In this document: positions 39,233 through 51,886 of the stretch, in pieces
Numbering within the stretch: the stretch's first letter is position 1
Layout: every line of letters begins with the position of its first letter
Source: Lates calcarifer
Lineage: Eukaryota; Chordata; Actinopteri; Centropomidae
DNA length: 64,000 bases
NCBI RefSeq assembly: GCF_001640805.2
Contig: NC_066851.1
Coordinates: forward strand, 7,849,712-7,913,711
Direction of reading: 5' to 3'
Program-made: the position numbers and the translations under genes
The notes under the pieces: generated by a model
Told to the model about the DNA's origin: nothing
Seen by the model: only the letters and a program-made list of their open reading frames with translations
Database searches by the model: none

Positions 39233-40536
39233 AGTGAGAGCTGAGAGTGAGTGTGCATGATGAAGAGCAGGGGGTGAGAGAGAGAGAGAGGGGATGAGAG
39301 GGGAAAGGAGTAATGGCAGAGGCATAACAAGCAAGCTGCTCAGAATTAATGAGCTTACTCAATAAGAAAAGAATAACCAATCAGTGTGTGTTGGGCAAAT
39401 ATAATTTGGGAATAATTGCTTGATTGCTTTTCCATAGTAGGCTGATTTGACCACACACAAGAACTGAGAATTAAGATGTCAAGACAAGAATTAATTTGGC
39501 AAGCGAGGGCACACAAATGTTCCTCTCGCTCCCCACTCAGGCGGCTTGGGAGGCACCAGAGCCGTGAGTTGGAGCGCACTAATGATGAAAACACAGTGGT
39601 AGATTGCGTATTCATTTCCCTGTCTCTATTTTACATAAAGAGAGCCATGGCTAATGCCACAGATGTTGGGATATCATACAGAAAAAAACCTGTGCGTATG
39701 CTAACACATTTAATTGGCATTTTTGCATATCCCACTCCATTGTTGATAGCTAGTTGCAGCTGATTGTTCAGTTTGTGTCCTCATTGATTTCAGTGTGTGT
39801 TTTTTTGGAGGGGTAACTGTCTGGGGATAGTAATTGGTGCGTTTTGACGCTTCCCATCCCCAAACAGTGCTTATTTCTGAAGTCTTCTCTCCTCTCTCGA
39901 TTGCCAATTCGTGAAGGCTGAGAGTGTGCCTTTCATTACTTGCTACCTGCTTTGAGAAATCAGTCTCGACCTCACTCACACACACTTGTGTGAGAGGCAA
40001 TGAGGAAATGTTTTTGTCCTCTAACAAAGTGCCCGGTGGTCAGAGTAACACATTAGAGAATAACCGACAGGAATACAGTGAGGAGAGGAGCAGAACAACA
40101 CCCACCCCTAGGACCCTAATGGCCAGCTGCACCCTGCTAATGACACACACACAAACACACACGCACATGTGCACACACATACATACATAGCAGACCTGAT
40201 GCTCCATTTCCATTACAGGACACTGTATATGGTCTCCAATGTACACATGGCAGGAGCTTATTAATAGTAATCATGGGGCATGATGCAGGATAGAATCCAA
40301 CATTAGTGCGACATTTGGAATGGATTCAGCCAACCCCCATTCAATTTAGATTTGAATAAGAAATATATCCCAACCTGACCACATGCATATGAATCACCAC
40401 ATATATTTGCTCCCACATGTGTCTGGTACTTAGTTCCAATTAGGCTGAAAACACTGCTGCTGTGACGGAGGCTGCTCACACCGTCTCAGTTATCACTTCT
40501 CTGCAGGTTCCACGGCTAAGGCTATTCATTTTTCAA

Positions 40537-40538
<2 letters not shown>

Positions 40539-40572
<34 letters not shown>
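40539..40572. repeat. (TG)n microsatellite
   Basis: About 17 uninterrupted TG units. Confidence 0.95.
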
Positions 40573-40573
<1 letters not shown>

Positions 40574-40819
40574 AGCGTGTCAGGGTGTGTATGTCCGTGC
40601 GTATGTGTGCATTGACATTATTTGAGCAGTGAGGTAAGTAAAGGGAATAAATAAGCAGGCAGAGGTCCTGTCATGATGATGTTATTGCCGCCCTGGGTTT
40701 GCCTGCGGTATTATGAGGACAGGCACACTGCCATATCCCTCACTGTCACATGCACACACACAAACACACACACACACTCTCTTGCACACATACACATGGC
40801 GGTGTGCTAGGGATCTAGG

Positions 40820-41240
40820 GCACATCCTCTAGGTAAATTTGCTTTGATCCGCATTGCACCTAATTGAGTCACAGGCAATGTCTCTATTCCCACATCAAGG
40901 AATTTGAAAATGTTAGATTATTTCGCTTGGGGATTAAACCTAATTTTCGTGTGTTACGCATTAACCTATTAGGCTGGTTCATCTGCATTGCTAATGCCCT
41001 GGTGCAGACAGCTGTCACTGCCCTGGAAAGAAAAAAAACATGATCATGCAATCCTTGAATGAGTGATCCCTGCACCGATTAGTGGCAGTGAACTTCGCTG
41101 AGCCCAAGTGATAAGGCTGCAAAATTCCCAAGTTGCCAATAGCTCCGAAAATTATCAGACTGTAGGCAAAGGAGAAATTGTGCCTTCCGGCTCAGGGGCT
41201 TCAATCCAGGGTTTGCCCAGATTGACATTATTTAAAGCTA
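40820..41240. other. Candidate conserved noncoding element (one of the strongest)
   Basis: About 400 bp without microsatellites apart from one A8, rich in CCTAATTGAG, GGGATTAAACC, CGATTAGTGG and AATTATCAG cores. Frames across it are short. The texture is enhancer-like; conservation is untested. Confidence 0.4.
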
Positions 41241-44200
41241 TGGAAATGGGCTCTGGCTATCTGGAGGATTGCTAAAATAAGAAATTTTCCAACAACATTT
41301 ATGAATACGCTGACAGGAGAGGATAGGGGCAAAGAAAAAAAAAATATATGCAGTGTGCATTCTCGAAAAAGCAATTTTAGGGTAATTTCATGATTTTATG
41401 ATCTAATCTAGGTAAATAAATAAACAGATATGTGTGGAGGGAAAACCCATATGGCTGTAATATACTTAAAGGGCCTCAGCAATCTTTACTGAGAAGCTAC
41501 TTTAACAGGAATCACTGTGTACTCTCTGTGTGGACCAAGTGCATTGTTTTCTAACCTGATGCAGCAGAAATGGAAACAAAATCCCTTCAATCGCCTCCTG
41601 TTGTTTAGCCAGGACATATTGGCAGTGCAACATTTGTGCAATGTCTCAAATGTGGGCTACATGGAGATTGTATTATATTTGTTGGTCAGTAAAATGAATC
41701 CATGCTCTTACTGGATTCAGCTTTGGTGCATATTTTGTAATGTCATTGCTGTGATGCCTCCATAGTGGACAAATACACACATACACACTGCTGGCACATC
41801 AGCTCTTTTAAGCATGCACAAGCACAAGTGAATTGTGTGTGCACATTGATCAACAAAAACATCTGCGTGTGATATCAGATGGTGTGTGTGTGTGTGTATC
41901 CATGTGCAGGAACACAAGTATTTATCTGTCTTCGAACTTGTATGCGTCTCTGCGAATGGATCGAGTGTGTGATCGTCACCTATGAAAATGTGTGGTGAAC
42001 ATGGGGTGTAACTCGGGCCCCCTGAGTACCTATTCACACTACCACAAACATCAATTGCTGGCCGGCCCCTCGTGTTTCCAGCCTTTGGAGGGTGATGCTG
42101 CAGTAGTCACGCACATGCTCCACCCAGGATGCATCTGTGGTGTTTTAATGACAAGCAGAATATTAATCCTATTTATTGTGTTTTATTTTTTTTAATTATG
42201 TGTTTTCACTTTTGTTTAAACACTATGCTAATGAGGTATAGGCATGTGTGTGTACGTGTGAGTCTCAGGGCTGTGTGAATGCGGTACTGGACACTTCAGC
42301 ATGCCTAATGGATACAACTTCATTGGATATGGTCATTATCATGGATGTTCAAGAGCGAAGTGACCTCACATTATCACAATAGATCCCCTGCTATTCTCAT
42401 CCACTGTCTAATTATGTATGGGTGCTGGGCACGGTGCAGTATACCCACAATATCCACCTTGCCAAGGCTGAATTGATTTTATCAAAGCTGGCTGACGGTT
42501 TTTGTCTGCTTAGTAAAAATCTGTAACTTTGGATGAAACATCAGCCTAAATACTTCAGTTAATGGTAACAGGTCAACTTTATTTACTAATTCCACACTGA
42601 AATGTGAGACTAAACCTAAAATTCAGATTGTAGCCAGTACATAAAGCTAGTGCTAACTTTAGACATTGCCTATTGGTAGCCCAGCGGCTGCAGCCTGAAT
42701 GTAGGGAGTCGCTGAGCACAAAGGCTAATCACTGTCAGGGTGGAAGCGGAGAATCCCCTGGCCCACCCTATTTGACTTAACTGCTCCGTTTGTGCTCCTA
42801 CTGATCCTGTGGTCTTTGTGTACATTGTAATGAGTGCTGACATAATCCTGCGGATTTTCCTAGAGGCCAAACCTTTGCCACCCCCATCAGGCCTGGGGTC
42901 TCTCCTGCGATCAGGAGGGCTGCCGGAGGGGGGAAAGACAGAACCACAATGCCCCCCGACCCCCATGAGATACTTACATTTAGGGATGGTTTGAAGCTCT
43001 CTGTGATTGAGCTAGTAACCCATTTTAATCCTATTAACACTAGCCAACAAAAGCTAAATCTGCTGCAGGACAGGCTGGGCTGGGGCATGGAGGCTGTGCT
43101 GAGGATAGAAACTGGGGGCTGGGACCAGAGGGAGATATTGTGGAAGTATAAAAATTGTGCAGCAAAGGGAATAAAAAAGATGCTGAATTGAAAAGCCTGC
43201 CCTTAAGGGTACTTCTTTTTTTTTTTTTTTTTAGAAAAAGAGATGGGGAAGCAGGAAACAAAGGACAACAAGAAGAACACAAGGAAAAGACACAGAAAAA
43301 ATCAGGAACAAAAAGCTTCTTTGTGCCAAGTCAGCCTCAAAGAGGTGGACCACCAATAGCCACTGTCAAATATACACATGGTTAACTCATTCAGCAAACA
43401 TCCATCTCAGAGCTTGAAGGACATAGTTATTGGCAAAACAGAGTAATAAATGTACAGGAAAGTGCAGCACAGGAAGTGAGTCCAGTGCCTTGTGGGTGTT
43501 GGTACCTCGAGGTCGAGGAACAAAAACCGGGGAGACTCTCAATGCACTTTTGTTTTGGGTGCATCATGGGGCAGAAGGGCCAAGTATGCTGGTGGTCCTT
43601 GCCCTAGCCCCATCAGAGAGGGAAGGGTTTTACACATCTAGTGTGGCAGCTTAAAACCCCCCATTGTAAGAAACAAGAGGGGAGTGACAGGGCCCATACA
43701 GACAGAAAGTGTTCTTTAGCCAAACAGGGCAGGATATGACTCTTTAAGGGGCAAGGGGGTGAATGAACAATAACTTGTGTGAAGAATGAAACCCTGTGTA
43801 AGGAACACTGATACTGCAATTCCTCACTAGGTGTCTTCAGTCACCCCTCAGTGCTGTGCTCCGTGCCTGGACATACTCCCCTGCTCTTGCCCTCCGTTTC
43901 TATTCCACTCCCCAGCTCCTTCTCCTACTTCCACGTCATCACCACATCAATTTGTCATAATGGCGGGCCTGATCCAGCAGCAAAAGCTACATATATATGA
44001 TTATAATTGTCAGTGTGGGGTCTAAGTGATGAGGTATGATATGTCATTACAGCTGTGCAAGGTAGTCTTTGACATGGGTCATTAGACACAGGAGCCTTAA
44101 CCAGAGATGCGACAGGCCATGAACCAAAACTCCAAGGGGAATAGCGGGCACCCCTGTTCATGGCTCCAACATCATTATTTAGACACGACGACGTATAAAA

Positions 44201-45464
44201 ACCCTGTTTCTTTGCCCCTTTCCCTGTGGAGTATCTCCAGTGAGGTCTGGGAAGTGTGCATAATCAGTGAAGTGAGACACAGGATTGGTTGACTGGTTGA
44301 GACAGAGTAGTCAGCTCCTGTGAACCTCCTGTGAGGTCTGCCCTTCTCTCTTCCCAGGGCGAAGTCCTTTAAGTATCCTGAGATTCCTTCTCTGAGACAG
44401 GCCACGCTTGCGGTAGCCTGGTATACATTTATGTATGGGTCTGACCTTTCCTATAATGAGTTCACATCATAACCATTGACCTAAAACAAATTCACAAATG
44501 TTCTTCAGCGCTGAGGTGCAGTTGAAAAAAAAAAAAAGAAGTGTGAGAAAGAAAGCGGGAGGGAGAAAGAAAAACCACATCAGTAAGTGTGACGAACATT
44601 GTTCTTGTAAGTCTCATTTTATGAGTGTGTTAGCTAGGAGGCTAATTAGATAACAGCCCATGTCTGCTCCGTGATGATGAAATGAGTGTGTGATAAAGAT
44701 CCTGCTACTTACTTGTAATGTTTACTGGGCAGAAAATAAAAACAGACGACTAAAAGCTGGTGATCTTTCATTTTTCTAAGGTTTGTGCACTATATTATTT
44801 TAATATTTTTGCTTTACATTATTTGTAGTTCTTTAAAGGAAACATTTAACTAAAAAAATTTCAAAATTTGAAATTGTAAAATTAGAAATTAGGTCATGAG
44901 ATCAGTCAGGTTTTGTTACAGAAGGCAGTTAGTTTTGATCACTTGGTGTTAGATATTATAAGAATATTAGTTGCTGTTTTTAAAACTTCAAGCTTACTTC
45001 ACCCGTTTACTGAAACACTATTGACCAAAAAAAAGGGATCACATTGCAATTAGCAGAATATATAATAAGAATAATCAATGAATTTATCATTTTATTAAAT
45101 TTACTTATATTTTAAGGACTACAATTATCACAATTTAGGCTGGCAGACTTGGTTATGAAATGTCCTAGGTGGAAACTTTTAATTATTTTTATTTTTACTT
45201 ATATATCCTGATTGAGAAACACTGAAATGGGTTTAAAGAACAACAAATCAAAATAAAAATTAAAAAACATAAATACACTACTTAAATATGTACATTGATT
45301 CTCTATGCTGATTTTCCTTCAACCATAAAACTTGTACACATAGTCTTATATTAATATTGTTGCATCTTTGGGAACATACAAGCTGTGTGATATCAAATTC
45401 TCATTTCTGAAAATGATTCCAGTAAACCAAAAAATTGTGTCTAAAATTATATGTGTGTGCTTAT

Positions 45465-45520
45465 TGTGTGTGTGTGAGAGAAAGTCTGTAAGAGAGACAG
45501 AGTGAGAGAGAGAGAGAGAA
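45465..45520. repeat. Compound TG / GA microsatellite
   Basis: Short TG run followed by interrupted GAGAGA units. Confidence 0.8.
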
Positions 45521-46599
45521 TAAATAGCTTCTGTGGGACACAGTGAATGTGGGCCTCTGAGAGAATACCTTGACAACCCAGTGTGTGCCCTGTTCACAAT
45601 AGAAGGGACCACCCTACCAGTTAAGATTGCAAATTCAACCAGGGGAAGTGGGCTTGGAGGAATTGCTTGGCTATATTGGATATGACCTCCTGGCTACAGG
45701 TATATGATAAGCACTTATCTGTTTGCACTAACGGAGCACATTCATTCAGAGGCTTCCCTCCCTCCTGCTGGAGTATTTCTTCCGTGTACTGTATGCACCA
45801 TCCAATGGTACACACATATAAGCACACACAGACGCAGCACAAATGTTTACATCCCAGAAATAATATCTCCATACAATGGAAAGAAAGGCAGCAAAATAAG
45901 TAGCTGCCCACCCTGCTCCTCACCCCGGCTCATCCTTCTCATAATTAGCTCTCTTGTGCCGTTGTGCGCCGCACACAGCCGCTACTGAACAAGTGCTTCA
46001 TGGGAGGAGGTATTTATCAACATTTCCATTTACTGTGTACAAAAAGGACATAAGCAGCACATTCTCCTCAGTTCATGGACAAACTCTTTTAATTCAGCGA
46101 GGAAGCGAGCGGGTTTTCAGCACACGCGGCTAGACAAGCGTATCACAAATAGTGCCAGGCAGGCAGATAGGGGCTCATAACAAGAGATCATCAGTAATTT
46201 TCAAAAGTACTGAGTTCCGCCACGAACGGCGTTCAGCGGGTCAGAAAGTGTACTTGACAGGAAATATGCATACTGAGTGGATCCTACTCCCCTGCTTTTC
46301 ATTTGCATTGTGTATTGATTTTTTTGGTCCCATTTAATACAATATTATGTGTGGGTCTACAGCGGCTTTTAGGTGTCTCTGGAGTGGACCAGTTCCATTG
46401 GAGGCTTAATGATAATTGCAGCTGGTAGAGGCAAGCTCAGGCAGATTTCATTGCAGGGCCATCAGGGCCCTCTCGCCCACCTCTACTTCCATTCCCATAC
46501 CCCCTCCTTATGTTACGCACACACACAAACACACTGGCACACACACAATCACGCTAGAAACGGTTAAGAAAGAAGGAATGCCTCAAGAGAGGAGAAGAC

Positions 46600-47110
46600 A
46601 ATGTTGATTTTTCAAGCAATTACCAGCCCCCTTTGACTGTTTGTCGTCATACATGACTACAGTGACATTTTGCAATTTGAGGAAGGTGCTGAAAACCTTT
46701 TAGGCTGCTTCTATTTTCCTACCTATAACCTTTTCTAGACCATACACCGGGAGTCTACAATGCACACAAAGATATTAACTGTCAGCTGCTGCAATGCAAA
46801 TCACCTTCCTCCTCCTCCCAGGAGACCCTGATTAATGCCATTATTGTAATACAATTGGTCACAATGTGGCTTCCTTTGAGAAAAATAAAGTCAAATATGT
46901 AACACCCTAATAACATGATACTTATCACTGGGCTGGCTTATAAAACTGTTAAACCGTGACACCAAAAATACACAAATCATATTAAGGTCCCAGTCACGCT
47001 CCCCAGCTCCCTCTCACACACACCCACACTGAGGTTAGAGATTATTAAGCTGTCACAGACAGTGGGAGTGATAAGCGGCTATTTGGTCTACAAATTAGGC
47101 ATAATTAAGG
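46600..47110. other. Candidate conserved noncoding element
   Basis: Long low-repeat block with GCCATTATTGTAATAC, ACAATTGGTC (SOX-type ACAAT), AACACCCTAATAAC, GATTATTAAGC and GGCATAATTAAGG cores. Inference from texture only. Confidence 0.35.
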
Positions 47111-47643
47111 AGACATGTTGCCAAACAGAGCAGCAGATATCTTCATCTGGCCTAAATATGACAGCACCCCAATCCCATGCCTGCATTTACCAAGACAAAT
47201 CGAGCAGGAGATGAACTCAGGTGTTGGGGTGCAGATAGTAATGCCTGTGTGCTTTAAGTCTTTCAGTCACTCTGTGTCTCACTGGCTTAAAGAAAGCCGA
47301 CCAGGGTTGTATATCTAGGGAGGAGGGCGATGGCGTCGATGACGGCCGTCTTTTTTTAAGGGCTTAATGCTCATCCCTTGTTTATATCTACAGCCACCAA
47401 CAGACATGCACAAACATTCATGAGATAAAGAGGAAGCGCTGTGCAATATTTATTAGGCTCGACAAACACTTCTGGGCTTTAGTGTGCTGGGAAACAGGGC
47501 TCTCTCCGGGGGCCGGTGTTGGCACGGGCTGCCCAGGCAGGAGAGGCAGATGTCTTGAATTGCCAAGAGGATCTGCCTGCCTGCCACCCTCAAGATTGCT
47601 GCTCCACTTCTCCACACAACTTTAAAATACACTTGATGGTGTA

Positions 47644-47672
47644 CGTGTGTGTGTGTGTGTGTGTGTGTGTGT
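47644..47672. repeat. (TG)n microsatellite
   Basis: About 14 TG units. Confidence 0.95.
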
Positions 47673-47839
47673 CTGTGCTTGAATCTCTATATGTGCCCCC
47701 AATAAATTCCCTCCCTCCTTCTCGCTCCTCTTCATTTCCACAAGTTACTGCCTCTCTAATTTTTTATTTTCTCTGTGACCGCTCTTATAACTTAAAAATG
47801 CAAATGTGTGGATTGTTGTGATCATTGATGAGGACCTCT

Positions 47840-48220
47840 TTGTATTGTGTGTTAACCTCCATTAGGCAGGATTACAGGGACAGAGGCATACTGGCATTTG
47901 GTCAGTGTCACAGTGACAGCACTTGCTGCTGGAATGCCTGGCTGTCACAGTCGGCTTTATCACTGGGCTTTCTCTCCTCCGAGTGTGGACTAATAAGCCT
48001 AGAAATTACAATTGCCTCCCTGCTGAATCCCTGATAGGCGGAAATAATGATATCAGTGCCCTGTTAATCTTCTTGGCTTGCCGCTTGGCATCAGCCTATT
48101 GAGGCACCTGTCATACTTACGTCTGATGAGATGAATTTAATCTCTCTGTCCGTAATGACAATAGGGGCCATTTTAATGTTATGGATGATATTTGTCAAGG
48201 TTCTGTCTTGGTCTTTTTTT
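47840..48220. other. Candidate conserved noncoding element (one of the strongest)
   Basis: Non-repetitive block with GGCGGAAATAATGATATC, GCCGCTTGGCATCAGCC, GAATTTAATCTC and CCATTTTAATG segments. The GCTTGGCATCAGCC part resembles an NFI half-site plus spacer. No coding signal. Confidence 0.4.
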
Positions 48221-49794
48221 TTCTCAACCCTCCTCCTTTTCTAGCACATAGCCTATTTGAGACATTCTGTCAAGGTATCAGAACACTTGGACATTAGCTA
48301 AAGCAAACACAGATAGTAAGTCTTTCTTAATTTTCTCATTTTGTAAGGAAAAGAAACAAGTTGCAACTGTGGTGCAGTTTCTGAATTTAAATGGATACTA
48401 CAATGAATGTTCCTCAGAGTAATAGGATGTTAAAAGTACTAACAGAGCTAAGCAGATGCAACCAGACTTCTGTCAAAAAAATATTTTAATATCTCAGCCG
48501 TTAGCTATTACCCGGAACTATGAGGTCATTCAGTGCTCCACAATGTCCTTCCACTCATTATAATCCAAAATACATTTGACAATGTTCAGCATTCTCGCAA
48601 TAGCAATGCATTTCATCATGAGGGATGTATATCATCATAAAAGCATTTGTGCTTCCTCTGTCATTAATTTTCTGTGGGGATAAGAAACAAGTCAGGAGGG
48701 TGGGGGTGGGGCTGCATAGAAAAGACAAATTCATATTAAATGCTATTCTTTGATAACCAAGGACACCTTTCCAAGAATACTCCAGTCTATTCTCTGCCAG
48801 TTCTCCTCTACCTTATACCATGTAGCCATTGTTGTGTCACATCAAGGTCATATAACAGCCTCAGCAGTAACCTGTTTGGTACAACAAGACAGTAACAGCA
48901 AGAATTTAGCTAAGTGTTTTGGAGAGTCCAAGAGTGGAGGTATGTCTAACATTTACAGAAGAGTACCAAAGTACTGTACAATGTGAACTATTCCCATATA
49001 TTCTCTCCTCCAGTGGCACACAAAACCCAACCTCTGTAAACTGCAAAAATGTCACCATTAATTTGGTTTCTTTTTTTGTCACTTATAAACAGGAATGGAA
49101 TTTTTATAGTGACCTCAGCCATGACTGAAAAAAGTGAAAAGAGAAGGACTCAAAAAGTACCACTGTACAGGAAAGGGCCTCCTGCGGTCTTACAGAGAAA
49201 TATAATTTCATACTGAAGGTGTAAACATTGCAAATCTTAAGTATTTATAGGGGTGCAAAACATATTATCATGGAGTGAGGCAATAATTCCTTTGAATATG
49301 TTTTCAAACAATTAGGCGTAATATCACAGTTATTCTGCATATTCAGATTACTAGGTCAGGCATGATTAAGCATTTAATAATTAATATTAATAATGTAATA
49401 ATTTTAAATGTGACAATCATTGAAATAAAGTTAATGCTGAATCACTGAAAACCTTCCCAATGACTAAATGGTATAGATTTCTCCTTATAATATTAGAAAA
49501 AAACTAAACATTTTACTTGATGTTTGAGTCATGTTTCATTTTCTACACTTCAAGTAATAAGTGTTAATTTCCCTCAGTGGATGCAGACACTCATGTATTA
49601 TATATAAAATTATATAAAAGTTTCACATATTGTGAATTCTGCTGAAAGTATAAGACCAAAGAATACACACTGCAATAATGAAAGTAATACCTTTACAGTC
49701 AAAGCTGAACATCGCCACAAAGCATATCTGTCCCCTGCTACTGAATGTGTTTTACTGTGTTCAACTAACACAGCCAATGGCAAATGTTTGGCAG

Positions 49795-49815
49795 CCCCCC
49801 CCCCCCCCCCCCCCC
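49795..49815. repeat. C21 homopolymer
   Basis: Twenty-one C followed by G and four CCA units. It gives spurious proline and histidine frames on plus and a tryptophan- and glycine-rich frame on minus. Length is probably uncertain. Confidence 0.85.
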
Positions 49816-50943
49816 GCCACCACCACCACCACACACAAAAACACACACGCCCTAGACCGCAGGAGGATCGATTGTTGTCATAGAAACTCTGTCATTAGAT
49901 AAATGACTGCTTCCCCGAGCTGTCAGATTAACTTTGACAGAACAATCAACACTATGTTATTTATGCCTGGCTGACAAAGAATCGTTTTGGCTTGGCGAGA
50001 ACTGAACAATCCCACTGTGTCTCTAGTTGTCCTATTCAGGAAAGTACGCCATGACAAGGGCTGAGTTATGGAACATTGGACTTCCTTTACTGTCTGTTTA
50101 TAGGACGACTTTTGAATCACTCTCCTATGTAATGGAAATTAGGCCTAAGTTATTCATTGGCAACTTGTTGAAATGGATTTCCTGTCAAGCTGTGAGCCCT
50201 AAACGTAGATTAAAATTAGTTAAATTTAAAAAAAAAAATGCTGTTACCTGCCATCCGGATAAACAAAAGAGAACCAACACCTACTTTTCTGTTCTTATCA
50301 TATGGTCCCAATTATTTCAGCAGGAAAGACATAACAGATGCATCTTAATATACAGTACATATACAGAAGGTGTTTGAAGTGAAGAACAGTGAAAGAACAA
50401 TAATTATCATTATGATTTGATGTGTTTGGCATCAACTTCAAGCACATCATGTAGATAGTGCATGATTGACATTTGTTGCAGCAAGTTTAAGTATAAACGT
50501 AAAGGATTATACTCTCAGTGGATGTCTTTCATGTGTTGACTATGATGACGAGATGCAGAGTTTACGCCGATAACCATGGCCAAATGTTTAGTAAGTTTAA
50601 ACCACTGCTGGTGTGCACAAATCCCAGTGTGCGTGGGAACAGAATATCACCACTCCGTCTGCTTTGTTTCCATTCCTCAGTGTTTTTCCAAACTGATTGC
50701 CTCTCCGCTTTATGCTCTAATTTGAAATCTGTTTGGCTTTCCTGGAGGAGAGTATTGTTCTTTCCTGCACTGTGCTGTTAATGAGTATGGTTAAGAACAT
50801 CATTATTTTTTAAGTATCATTTGGGTGTTCACAGTGGGTGATCTCGACAATAATCTGTTTTCTTGTTTCATATCCAGAGTGACAGCAGTGGGTGCCTCTT
50901 TAATACCCAGAAAATCATTAGCACTGAGAATCTTTGGTATGCT

Positions 50944-51012
50944 GGAGAGAGAGAGAGTGAGAGAGAGAGAGAGAGAAAGAGAAAGAGAAAGAGAGAGAGA
51001 GAGAGAGAGGAA

Positions 51013-51049
<37 letters not shown>
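50944..51049 (+). repeat. 106-bp polypurine (GA)n tract
   Basis: Only two pyrimidines interrupt the run (T at 50958, C at 51016). Mirror-symmetric purine tracts of this kind can adopt triplex H-DNA. The Arg-Glu repeat frames over it are not genes. Confidence 0.95.
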
Positions 51050-51050
<1 letters not shown>

Positions 51051-51856
51051 TGTAATGAAGACGTATTAACTACGGGTAATTTGGTTGTTCTTCAGCTTGA
51101 GTTTCCCTTCGCTCTGCTATTTGGTTTTATTTGCATTGATGTCTCCTCAGAAGTAGTTTGCTTCTTGAACAAAGGGGCTGGCGTATGTTAAGTGCTTTTG
51201 AAATCACAAGCGTTCCAGCCATGAGGGCTGGGCCTGATGAAAGGGTGTGAAATACAATGTGGAAATCGATTTCACTATCTTCTCATTTGGCCTTGGCAAA
51301 GCACAGTTTTATGTCAAAGCAGCAGACATGGGGCTGCTGTGTGCACGTGCGTACATTTAACACACTTCACGCGATGAAGGACTAAGAACAGGGAGCCTGG
51401 CTTTAAGCCTGATAAATTCATGCAAATTCCAGCTATGCTATGGACGGAATACATTAAAGCTGTTTAGTCTTGATATGAAGGCTTAGCAATTATGAAAAAA
51501 TAAAGATAGATGGTGGCATGAGAGGATGCAACTGCACCATCAGCTTACAGGCCCCCATAGCTAACACTAAGCCACTTGTAAGATACAAAGGTCAAATACT
51601 TGATTTTCATTTCCTCAACAACAGACACAATCGTATTACAGTTACACTAATGTGAATGCTGTCATTCAAGAAGAACGATGAGTGGAAAAGGGGGCAAGTC
51701 ACAGGAAGTCCGGGGGTGCTTAGATAGTGTATGCACATCATTATACTCACTGCAATCTGTCAGCACTGAACTGAGCTAGCATCATCAATTTCTTTCCATT
51801 TCCAGAAAAACTGCTTTTTGTTTTTCCAAATAGCTACGTTGTTGCCATGACTCGGG

Positions 51857-51886
51857 TCATCCATCCATCCGACCATCCATCCATCC
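51857..51886. repeat. (ATCC)n microsatellite
   Basis: Six to seven ATCC units with one GACC variant. Confidence 0.9.

Larger units (their letters stand above)
37201..43200. other. Gene-free stretch with several noncoding-element candidates
   Basis: Candidates at 38985-39120 and 40820-41240; a CpG-dense stem-loop at 38825-38856; purine- and G-rich sequence at 39206-39300; CA-rich runs near 40140-40190 and 40750-40785; (TG)n at 40539-40572 and 41882-41898. No supported exon. Confidence 0.5.
43201..49600. other. Gene-free stretch with noncoding-element candidates
   Basis: T17 at 43216-43232, A13 near 44525-44537, TG and GA repeats at 45465-45520, CpG-rich patch at 46097-46240, (TG)n at 47644-47672. 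Candidates at 46600-47110 and 47840-48220. The sequence from 44700 to 45330 is AT-rich and featureless. No supported exon. Confidence 0.5.

Noticed and set aside
43216..43385. Poly(T)-AG followed by a lysine-rich frame, as an exon
   Set aside because: The tract is a homopolymer rather than a normal polypyrimidine tract, and there is no donor or homology.
49610..49902. Proline/histidine-rich and tryptophan/glycine-rich small proteins
   Set aside because: Translations of the C21 and CCA repeat on either strand.
50825..51069. Arg-Glu repeat proteins on the plus strand
   Set aside because: They are the (GA)n polypurine tract read in two frames.
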